A stretch of 64,000 nt of DNA, from the NCBI RefSeq assembly GCF_963691685.1, contig NZ_OY829290.1, positions 868,001 through 932,000 of the forward strand, in the 5' to 3' direction. Made by a program: the position numbers and the translations under genes. The stretch comes from Thalassovita sp. (GTDB taxonomy: Bacteria; Pseudomonadota; Alphaproteobacteria; Rhodobacterales; Rhodobacteraceae). The notes beneath the pieces were generated by a model. That model searched no databases, was not told the DNA's origin, and worked only from the letters and a program-made list of their open reading frames with translations. Shown here in pieces: positions 1 through 7,007 of the stretch; position 1 is the stretch's first letter; every line of letters starts with the position of its first letter.

Positions 1-2
1 GC

Positions 3-1523
3 AAATCTGATAGCGGTGTCCCGTCGATCTTCAATGGGGCTGAAGTGAAGCGCTTTCACGAGGAACGGCGTGCGTCGAGCACCGTCGAATTACGTCTGGG
101 CCAGTTCAAGTGCTTCTCCTGCAAAGGCCGTGTGTTTCCTGATCCCGAAACTGTTAGTTGCGATGTCGCGAATAGCGGCAAAGTCAGCATCTGGGCGCGT
201 TGTCCTGACTGCGGTGGGGCCCTCTCGAAGCGAGTAACTGAGACGGTTTGCAACAAGATTTTGAATTGCGTCGATACCAACACGAGCTTGGTCTCGTTAG
301 ACGAAGGAATTGAGCAAACTCCAGTGGGTATTGGGAATGATCAATCTCCTGACAGTGAGGTCTTGAACAAAGTGAATGATCGCATCCTACATGACTGGTT
401 GCGGTTCGCGGGCTGCTGGGATCAGAAAACCATCTCAGCCAAACTGGCGACGATCCGATTGTTTGAGGATTTTTGTGGTGGAAAGGCCTTTTCAAAGCTC
501 ACACAGAAGGATGTCAGTGGTTTTCGCGACAGCCTCAAGGCGAGTGTGGAAGGGACTGCAAAAAAGCCTTTTAGCAAATCTACCGTTCGTCATCGGGCGT
601 CACACCTCATGTCGTTTCTGGAGTGGCTGGTCGAGCAAAAGGGGTTCGAGGGTCTCAACAAGTCATTGCCCGGTTATCTTGTCTTACCAAAGAAGTTCGA
701 CGCAGCGGTTTTGAGCGAAGAAGTGCGAGAAGTCCCGTCATTGGAGGAGGCCGTTCAGATGATTGAGAGTATGCCTTTTCAGACACGAAAGGAGCGTCGG
801 GATCGCTCGATGGTCGCGATTGCATTCCTGGCGGCCCTGCGGGCCGATACCGTCACTTCTTTGCGCGTCAAGCATCTTGAGCCAACGGTTCGGATCGTAA
901 TGCAGGATGCAATCTCTTCCCGCACGAAGAATGGAAAAAGTCTGCGGATCAAATTTTTCCCGTTGCCTAAGATATTTTCCAAGATCGTATGCGACTGGAA
1001 AAAGGAATTGCTTGGCATAGGGTTCACTGGAGAGGACGCGATGTTTCCTGGTGAGCGCTACCTTGTGGAACGTAAACCTTTGGCTAAGGGGGAGAACGTT
1101 CCGGTCATGGCCACAACACATGCAATCTCTCATGCATTCAAAGTTGCCTCCAAGCCACTTGCTAAGCAGATTACGCCGCATGCAGCGAAGCACTGTATCG
1201 GTTGCCTAAGCGTGGACGTCTGCAAGGGGTTAGATGAACATAAAGCTTGGTCCATGAACATGGGTCATGGAGGTGAGGATGTAACCAATATTTATAAGAG
1301 AAACATCCGATCTTACAAAAATATGTCCGAAGAGCATGTGTTTGAGATCTTTGATCAACTTGATCGGGAGGGCGAAAATGTGGGCGATTTTGTCATCGAA
1401 GACAAAGACCTGATGCTGGGTTACCTGCTGCGAGACTTTGTTCCAGGGACCGACGAGTACGAGCGCGGTGAGGATCTTGTCGATGAACATCGCGAGCGAA
1501 AGAAGGCGAGGAGGCGAAAGTAA
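3..1523 (+). CDS. Tyrosine recombinase/phage-type integrase, 5' end outside window
   Basis: DNA strand-exchange enzyme of the tyrosine recombinase family. The frame is open to the left edge, so the GTG at 45 may not be the start and the gene is probably cut by the window. Counting from that GTG, residues 23-56 hold two CxxC pairs, suggesting a small zinc-binding N-terminus. A SAM-like core-binding region follows (about residues 115-210). The C-terminal catalytic domain shows Arg in ALRADTV, Lys in SRTKNGKS, the box HAAKH (Lys where most members have Arg), MGHGG and the nucleophile Tyr in NIYKRN. The 3' end lies in one arm of the 854-bp inverted repeat, and a decayed relative follows directly. 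Substrate sites are not known. Confidence 0.85.
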   Translation, partial: KSDSGVPSIFNGAEVKRFHEERRASSTVELRLGQFKCFSCKGRVFPDPETVSCDVANSGKVSIWARCPDCGGALSKRVTETVCNKILNCVDTNTSLVSLDEGIEQTPVGIGNDQSPDSEVLNKVNDRILHDWLRFAGCWDQKTISAKLATIRLFEDFCGGKAFSKLTQKDVSGFRDSLKASVEGTAKKPFSKSTVRHRASHLMSFLEWLVEQKGFEGLNKSLPGYLVLPKKFDAAVLSEEVREVPSLEEAVQMIESMPFQTRKERRDRSMVAIAFLAALRADTVTSLRVKHLEPTVRIVMQDAISSRTKNGKSLRIKFFPLPKIFSKIVCDWKKELLGIGFTGEDAMFPGERYLVERKPLAKGENVPVMATTHAISHAFKVASKPLAKQITPHAAKHCIGCLSVDVCKGLDEHKAWSMNMGHGGEDVTNIYKRNIRSYKNMSEEHVFEIFDQLDREGENVGDFVIEDKDLMLGYLLRDFVPGTDEYERGEDLVDEHRERKKARRRK

Positions 1524-1990
1524 TGGTGACTGCCCAACTGATAGCGGGAAACTTCCCAAGCTTGATAGCTCGGTTTGCTATCTGGCGAATGACCGGATCG
1601 TGCATAAGTGGCAAGCCTAAGGCAGTCGCTTCGAAACCATAACCGTCCGAGCGCACTTGCGCAGCATCCGTATGTTAGAGGCTCACCTTGATGGCAAAGC
1701 TTTCGACAAGGTTACTCTGACGGACGCGGCCGCCTTCCGCGACCACTTGGTTAAGCTAGGGCAAACCCCCAAAGAGGATGGTGGCTTGAGCAACCCCATC
1801 ATCCGACATCACGCGTCTCAGTTCTTCGAATAGAGGCGCTGATGTCAAACAGGAAATGCCGGGCGTCGAGGGCGCGCGATTTTGTCCTATATTGCCGGCT
1901 TCTTGGCATGGTGGAGCACTTCATTCTTTGAAAGACAGATCATTGAAGACGATGAAAGAGCAATAGTCTACGATGTACATAAATCAAGAT
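1137..1990. repeat. Arm A of an 854-bp inverted repeat
   Basis: This stretch recurs in reverse complement at 11803-12656 with only scattered substitutions. It covers the catalytic 3' end of the recombinase, the decayed second recombinase, a non-coding gap and the first 18 bases of the receiver-like gene at 1973. Matching stops sharply on both sides: after ATCAAGAT at 1990 and before TTCAAAG at 1137. The arms enclose about 9.8 kb. Confidence 0.9.
1524..1833 (+). pseudogene. Decayed tyrosine recombinase, core-binding-domain remnant
   Basis: Reading in the frame of 1438-1620 and through its TAA at 1618, the text NDRIVHKWQA, stop, then IRMLEAHLDGKAFDKVTL and FRDHLVKLG aligns with the core-binding domain of the upstream recombinase (NDRILHDWLRFAG, IRLFEDFCGGKAFSKLT, FRDSLK). 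It ends at TAG 1831-1833 and no catalytic domain follows. It is therefore a remnant of a second, related recombinase that once lay in tandem. The same remnant occurs in the other arm of the inverted repeat. Confidence 0.7.
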
Positions 1991-2494
1991 GACATTAATT
2001 CAGAGGAATTCGATTATGCTTATAGTCTTCTATTTAGAGTTGATAACGTACTGGTGGTAAATTCCGATGATCGTCCTAAACTCGAAGTATTGTTTATGTT
2101 TGAGCAGCTTGGTTTTGCAACGAAAAGCGTAAATAGCTTGGAGGAAGCTTTTTGTGATATATCAGAGAACCCTGAAGACTTTGCACTTATTTGCATCCAT
2201 TTAGACACTAAAATTGGAGTATCAACGCTATCAAGTTTCATCAGGCTGTTTCGCTTAACGCAGCCAAGTCTCCCAACCTTGGTGCTGAGTTGCTCCAAAA
2301 ACGAAAACTATTCGGGGTATCCAAGATTCTATAGGGATAGTATCGTGCGATTTCCAGAAGTAGTTTCTCAATTATCAATAGGAATATCAAGGTCGTTGCG
2401 CGATAATTTGAATTGGCGGCAGAAAGCTCTGGATTGTGCGTATGACAGAACTAATCCCTACGATATGCAGGGGCGGCGCTCTCTGAGACTTTGA
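1973..2494 (+). CDS. Receiver-like (CheY-fold) protein, degenerate
   Basis: A 173-aa protein whose middle resembles a response-regulator receiver domain: a hydrophobic strand with paired acids (VLVVNSDD, about residues 24-31), an alternating helix/strand pattern, ICIHLD where the phosphoacceptor would sit, and a strand TLVLSCS. The usual Lys near the C-terminal strand is not apparent, so phosphorylation is doubtful. No output domain is seen. Codon use is AT-rich like the BLUF and kinase genes nearby. The start codon and first six codons lie inside arm A of the inverted repeat; the other arm keeps them but leads into unrelated sequence. It could be an atypical signalling partner of the kinase at 7008; function is unproven. 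Confidence 0.5.
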   Translation: MYINQDDINSEEFDYAYSLLFRVDNVLVVNSDDRPKLEVLFMFEQLGFATKSVNSLEEAFCDISENPEDFALICIHLDTKIGVSTLSSFIRLFRLTQPSLPTLVLSCSKNENYSGYPRFYRDSIVRFPEVVSQLSIGISRSLRDNLNWRQKALDCAYDRTNPYDMQGRRSLRL

Positions 2495-2534
2495 GCGAGT
2501 CAGCCCCATCTAATTGGTTCAGTTTGAACGCTAG

Positions 2535-2941
2535 GCTCCAACCGCATTGATTTTCACAGCCAGAAGGTGACGGTTGCGGCGAGGGCGACGGCCGAGAGGA
2601 AGACCACCGGACATCTGTCGTCGCGTGTCGCGACCCGGTGCCAGTCCTTCGAAGATTCTGGCGAACACGTCCATCTCGCTCCAGCGCTTCCAGCGATTGT
2701 AGAGCGTCTTCGGTGGGCCGTATTCGCACCATCATAACCCATTGCGATTGAATAAGACTATCCTGCTAAGAACGCGCCGGTCATCGACACGCGGCTTGCC
2801 ACGGCTCCTCGGAAAGTAAGGTCGAAGCCGCGCCATCTGCTCCTCGCTTAGCCAGAAAAGATTGCTCATGATGCCTCCATTTTTGGGGGCACGTGAATCA
2901 CGCAACCAAGTCAGCCGCAAGCTGACTAATTGGTCCTGAGC
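2535..2941 (-). mobile_element. IS5-family (IS427-like) remnant with internal deletion
   Basis: Read on the minus strand, the start MSNLFWLSEEQMARLRPYF and the end DRCPVVFLSAVALAATVTFWL of an IS5-type transposase are present, but the middle with most catalytic residues is deleted. The tips (GCTCC and GAGC) are each flanked by CTAG, at 2531-2534 and 2942-2945, a 4-bp target duplication. Related to the elements at 4714-5428 and 30291-31005. Not capable of transposing itself. Confidence 0.8.
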
Positions 2942-3057
2942 CTAGATGGCAGCCGCGCTGTTTCAGTGCTGTGTCGTGCGAAAGCCGGTAGCTGGTCTTG
3001 CGCTTCATGGGGGGATCATCTGATCATGAAATGCTGATAACTAACTGGGGTCAGGAT

Positions 3058-3447
3058 TCATAACCAGAACATGACGACGGCGGCGAGGGCGCATGCAGAG
3101 AGGAATACTTTAGGGCATCTGTCGTAGCGGGTTGCGACGCGCCTCCAGTCCTTAAGGCGGGCGAAGCTGTTCTCGATCTTGTGGCGTTTGCGGTACCGGG
3201 TTTCGTCGTGTGGGATCGGAACCTTGCGGTTCTTTCGGGATGGAATGCAAGGCGTGATCCCCTTGTCTTCAGGGGCTTCGCGGTACCAATCCGCATCATA
3301 TCCACGATCCGCCAGCATATGTTTGGCCGGTGGCAAAGCGTCCATCAGCGCCCGCGCACCGATGTAGTCGCTGCGCTGACCGGCCGTCAGGAACATCCGT
3401 AAGGGGCGGCCCAGGGCATCGGTAACGGCGTGCAGCTTGGAGTTCAT
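3058..3447 (-). CDS. IS5-family transposase, second reading frame
   Basis: C-terminal half of the same transposase, normally reached by -1 frameshifting at the A5G6 run near 3480. It contains MLADRGYDADWYREA with the second Asp and a C-terminal block RHKIENSFARLKDWRRVATRYD that includes the catalytic Glu (HKIENSF). The ORF start at 3447 is an internal Met rather than a true initiation site. Ends at the element's left terminal repeat. Confidence 0.8.
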   Translation of the reverse strand: MNSKLHAVTDALGRPLRMFLTAGQRSDYIGARALMDALPPAKHMLADRGYDADWYREAPEDKGITPCIPSRKNRKVPIPHDETRYRKRHKIENSFARLKDWRRVATRYDRCPKVFLSACALAAVVMFWL

Positions 3448-3467
3448 CCCGCCCTTGGTACGCCCAA

Positions 3468-3815
3468 TCAGACGGCCACGCCCCCCTTTTTGAGGCCCAG
3501 GCTGGAGGCCGTGCGGTGCGTTTTGAGGTGGGTCGCGTCGATCATTACCGTGTCAGTTTCCCCGCCCTGATCGGCCAGTTCGAGCAGCATCCGAGCAAAG
3601 ATGCCTTTCTCGCTCCAACGCTTCCACCGACTGTAGAGGGTCTTGTGCGGACCATAGGCGTCAGGCGCGTCTCGCCACCGCAACCCATTGCGATTGATGA
3701 AGATAATCCCGCTCAGCACGCGCTTGTCGTCGACGCGCGGCTTGCCGTGGGACTTTGGGAAGAATGGCGCTAACTTCGCCATCTGCGCATCGCTCAGCCA
3801 ATAAAGATCGCTCAT
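3468..3815 (-). CDS. IS5-family transposase, first reading frame
   Basis: N-terminal half of a DDE transposase, from ATG at 3815 (MSDLYWLSDAQMAKL). It carries KPRVDDKRVLSGI and the first catalytic Asp region VMIDATHLKTHRTA, and ends KKGGVAV. A run of A5G6 just before the stop is a typical -1 slippery site: shifting there gives RGRLIGRTKGGMNSKLHAV and joins the second frame. Only the fused product is expected to transpose. A longer frame starts upstream at 3932 but lies outside the element. Confidence 0.85.
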   Translation of the reverse strand: MSDLYWLSDAQMAKLAPFFPKSHGKPRVDDKRVLSGIIFINRNGLRWRDAPDAYGPHKTLYSRWKRWSEKGIFARMLLELADQGGETDTVMIDATHLKTHRTASSLGLKKGGVAV

Positions 3816-4153
3816 GTCACCGCTCCGTTTTTGGAACCGTGAATCACCTTCAAGCGCTGAAATCAATGCATCCTGACCCTGGATTGAAGAGGTAAATATC
3901 TCAATCGATCCATGCAACAATGCCACCTCCATCCCCTGATGGCTGAAATTGCTGGAAAGTTGTCATTAACCAAATGTTGCCAAACAACTAGACTCATGCA
4001 ACCTGCTTGGGCTTCATAATGAAGGATCATCAAAGAGGATCGCTTCTCACTGTATAGTGGTGCCTCTCAATTCTTCTGATATTGCCCGGAAAATTCTATC
4101 CAGCATAAGTAGGTGGCCAAAACCAGGATAGCCGGATTGAGAGAAGATACATA

Positions 4154-4615
4154 GTGGCACTCCGAAATATCGTTTCCTCAGCTATTTCAGGGCCCGCAAA
4201 AAAGATTGAACGTCTTCTATATCTACACTACACTAAAATTCCATCAAAGAGAAATTTGCATACTATAAAGAGAGGTGGTATTTTTACAATTTGCAAAGAT
4301 GTTGGAGGAAAAAATTGTATTAACGGTTCTCTTAAGGAGCTTAAGTGCGATTTGGTTGTGATTGAGCTAGGTTGTGAATGTCCATCAAATTTTCTTCTTA
4401 AGTCTTTCTCCGAAATTAGGCCTGTATTTTCCGAAAAAGCAGTAATTTTGCTGGATCCCAAAAATCCGTTGATATTTCAAGAGGAAGCCAATATACCATC
4501 TGTCCATCAATGTCCTGAGGTGACTAACACTATTGATCAGCTAGCGTCACTTTTGGCGACCAATGGGTTTATAGTTTCTTTTCTATTGCCAAACCTTAAG
4601 GGTCAAGACTCATAA
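4154..4615 (+). CDS. Hypothetical protein, AT-rich
   Basis: A 153-aa protein from a GTG start that I do not recognise. It has hydrophobic strands (DLVVIELGCE, KAVILLDP) separated by helices, vaguely like a receiver or Rossmann-like fold, and three to four Cys residues. Composition is AT-rich like the receiver-like gene at 1973, BLUF gene at 5429 and kinase at 7008, so these may share an origin. The last residues (GQDS) are encoded by the tip of an IS5 remnant, so the native C-terminus was probably replaced. Confidence 0.4.
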   Translation: MALRNIVSSAISGPAKKIERLLYLHYTKIPSKRNLHTIKRGGIFTICKDVGGKNCINGSLKELKCDLVVIELGCECPSNFLLKSFSEIRPVFSEKAVILLDPKNPLIFQEEANIPSVHQCPEVTNTIDQLASLLATNGFIVSFLLPNLKGQDS

Positions 4616-4706
4616 TCAGTAGACTGCAGCCGCGATGTGAGCGATGGATGAAGCGAATACCTTTGGACAGAAGTCATAGCATGTAGCGACGCGCCGCCAA
4701 TCTTAG
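4602..4706 (-). mobile_element. IS5-family 3'-end remnant
   Basis: Read on the minus strand, DWRRVATCYDFCPKVFASS matches the transposase C-terminus of the element at 3048-3879, and GGGTCAAGACTCATAA at 4602 matches its terminal repeat. Only about 105 bp survives; the next IS5 element begins within 10 bp. Confidence 0.65.
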
Positions 4707-4713
4707 AGTCTAG

Positions 4714-5428
4714 GATCAGGGCCCATTAATCAGCTTGAGGCTGACTTGGTTGCGTGACACACGTGCCCCCAAAAACGGGGGCATCATGAGCGATCTTTTC
4801 TGACTGAGCGACGAGCAGATGGCACGGCTTCAACCTTACTTTCCGAGGAGCCGTGGCAAGCCGCGTGTCGATGACCGGCGCGTTTTTAGTGGGATAATCT
4901 TCATAAATCAAAATGGGTTACGATGGTGAGATGTGCCGAAGGAATACGGCCTACCGAAGACGCTTTACAATCGCTGGAAGCGTTGGAGCGAGATGGGCGT
5001 GTTCGCCAGGATCTTCGAAGGACTGGCCGCTGAGGCGGCAAATCAGAAGACCATCGTGATCGACGTGACCTATCTCAAAGCCCACCGCACGGCATCAAGC
5101 ATGCGCGGCAAGAAGGGGGGGGCGCTGTCGGCCGATCGGGCCGAATGGCTTCTGGTAGATCGCGGATATGACGCGGACTGGTTCTGCGACGCCCTGAAAG
5201 ACAAGGGGATCAGGCCATGCATCCCGGGCCGCAAGTCGCGCGGAAAGCCTGTCAAATACGACAAGCGCCGCTACAAAAGCCGCAACCGCATCGAAATCAT
5301 GTTCGGCAGGCTGAAGGACTGGCGCCGGGTCGCGACACGCGACGACAGATGTCCGGTGGTCTTCCTCGCTGCCGTGGCCCTCGTCGCAACCGTCATATTC
5401 TGGCTGTGAAAATCAATCAGGCTGGAGC
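4714..5428 (+). mobile_element. IS5-family deletion derivative with CTAG duplication
   Basis: A copy of the IS427-like element, flanked by CTAG at 4710-4713 and 5429-5432. It is about 100 bp shorter than a full element because of an internal deletion, and that deletion junction also occurs in the copy at 30291-31005. It landed exactly at the stop codon of the BLUF gene without changing it. Confidence 0.85.
4786..5409 (+). pseudogene. IS5-family transposase pseudogene
   Basis: From ATG 4786 the frame reads MSDLF, stop, LSDEQMARLQPYFPRS, then RW, stop, DVPKEYGLPK, and is open from there to the end. A block between KKGGALS and LLVDRGYDADW is missing relative to the full transposase, removing roughly 35 residues between the first and second catalytic Asp regions. 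Two stops plus the deletion make it inactive. Confidence 0.85.
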
Positions 5429-5908
5429 CTAGGACTGTTCTTGTCTGGAAGAGAGCTCCCTGCGCATCTTTTGAAAATGTGAAGAAATCTCAGCGATTCC
5501 GAAGTTGGCATGTATCGCGCAATGCGTTGCGATCGACAGGTGATCAGATGAGATGTTGCTCTTTGCCCTCACACTCCGATTATTCAGGTATCTTTCTGGA
5601 ATTTTAATATATTTCATTCCCCATGTTTTAAAAAGCACAACTTCTGACCAACATTCTGAAAATATTTTTAAGGAATGATGCCGACGGTCCCTCGAAATTC
5701 TTAAAAATGTTGCGCGTACTGCGGGCCTGCTTCCCTCTAATATTTGAGTGTAGCCCATCTCAGACCTAAGTAAAACGCCCCGGACACCACATTTCTTATT
5801 GTTTTTTTCAGATATTGACACAATGGCTTGGTCTTCAGCTTCTCCAATCGAGTGCTTCGCCACACTGCAATATACTAAGCGATAGTTTTCAATCTTCATT
5901 AGGTTCAC
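5429..5908 (-). CDS. BLUF-domain blue-light photoreceptor
   Basis: Short FAD-binding blue-light sensor. Residues about 8-100 form a complete BLUF domain: YRLVYCS holds the photoactive Tyr; EKNNKKCGVRGVLL holds the flavin-binding Asn and the GxxG-type turn; YTQILEG holds the key Gln; RDRRHHS and TWGMKYI match the conserved Arg/His turn and the Trp/Met strand. About 60 residues follow, fitting the helical cap of short BLUF proteins; no EAL, GGDEF or other output domain is present. It probably acts through a protein partner. The hybrid kinase, the receiver-like protein and the chemoreceptor in the same island are candidates. AT-rich; its stop lies within a CTAG duplicated by the adjacent IS. Confidence 0.9.
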   Translation of the reverse strand: MNLMKIENYRLVYCSVAKHSIGEAEDQAIVSISEKNNKKCGVRGVLLRSEMGYTQILEGSRPAVRATFLRISRDRRHHSLKIFSECWSEVVLFKTWGMKYIKIPERYLNNRSVRAKSNISSDHLSIATHCAIHANFGIAEISSHFQKMRRELSSRQEQS

Positions 5909-6133
5909 CTTTTGTGTAATAGCTTTTATTTCTCAAATTTGTCACGGGCATAAAAGTTTATCCCTATTTTTGAGATCTATTTACCCGACCTAAAGTCGTT
6001 TACATTTTGGTGCGCAACTTGAAACTTTCGGAATATCTGACGATCCCAGTGAGATCGTCAGACAGCACAAACACATTCTAAAGGACCGAATAATTATTCC
6101 GGTATCTGTAGATTCAAGAAACTCGTTTCGCTC

Positions 6134-6598
6134 CTAAAAGTTCACTCCTAGGCCAACACCATCCTCAAAATCTTTCCTGTTTTGTGCGAGGCTTGGATCC
6201 GGAATAAGTCCAAAATGGGTGAAAAACCCATTCTCACCTGATAGTTCGTCAGAAAGCACTGTTTTGACATATTTGCTTACCGATGGTTTGGAAATTTTAG
6301 AGCTGTCACTAAGGTAAAAGAAGAGTGGTCGAGACAGCTGGTACGAGCCATCTGCAATATTTTCTATCGTTGGTTCCTCAGTGTTGAAGGATACGGCTGT
6401 TACATCATCACTATTGACACTGTAGATACCAAAACTGACCAAACCAATTGCAGTTTGCGAACCTGTCAGTGATGCCCAGACAGCTTTGCTACCACCCTCA
6501 GGTTCAGTAGTGAAAGGAGCTGCTCTAATACGAGTGCAAAGTTTCGCAGCTTCCTTTTTGTTTCCTTCCACCTTTAGCAATAATGGGTAGCCCCCTGA
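6134..6598 (-). pseudogene. PstS-like phosphate-binding protein, C-terminal fragment
   Basis: The C-terminal half of a type II periplasmic binding protein of the phosphate (PstS-like) family: AIGLVSFGIYS followed by VSFNTEEPTIENIADGSY and QLSRPLFFYL matches the PstS pattern of GY(V)S, EPT.ENI..GSY and LSRPLF. The frame stays open upstream (GGYPLLLKVEG) and then runs into an IS3 remnant at about 6590, which has removed the N-terminus and signal peptide. No other pst gene is present. Presumed dead. Confidence 0.7.
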
Positions 6599-6950
6599 AA
6601 GTGGTCCACCAACTGGGATAGATTATCCCGCAAATTGGAGGATCAGTGATGGCTGCGAAACGAGAGAAGCCCGAAGAGATCGTGTCGAAGCTTCGGCGGA
6701 ATATTATTTGCGCGTCTTGCGACGGATGCCTTTGACCAGCTTGTCAGCCGCGTCCTTCCATGTTCCGGATTTCTTGTTCATCTTCGCTCCATAATGGCTG
6801 CGATGAACCAGAAACCCTCCGTTACGAAAACCTCAAATCTGTCCCGTAGGTGCTGACGTCAGACACATGATGAGCATACCACGAACTCGGGGAGCAGCTC
6901 AACCAATAGTTCACCAACAATCAAACTGGACCACCTATGTGGGGCTGATC
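6590..6950 (+). mobile_element. IS3-family remnant with a second transposon end inside
   Basis: The left part (6590-6705) matches the left end of the IS3 element at 12865: an end with GTGGTCC..., then ATG 6649 starting [17 protein letters not shown], the N-terminus of its OrfA. The right part (about 6912-6950) matches that element's right end (ACAATCAAACTGGACCACC). Between them is unrelated sequence with a minus-strand frame MNKKSGTWKDAADKLVKG and a tail (near 6800-6870) resembling 32460-32520, probably the end of a different transposable element. Nothing intact. Confidence 0.6.
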
Positions 6951-7007
6951 ACTTCACTGGCTCATCTTCTTCGTCCTTTCGGACTCCAGATTGATGGCTT
7001 ATGTGCG

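Larger units (their letters stand above)
3048..3879 (-). mobile_element. Full-length IS5-family element (IS427-like)
   Basis: An element of about 832 bp with near-perfect terminal inverted repeats (GGGTCAGGATTCA at the left, the complement of GGGTCAGGATGCA at the right). It holds two overlapping transposase frames. I could not see a clear target duplication. It looks the least damaged of the IS5 elements in the window. Confidence 0.85.
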
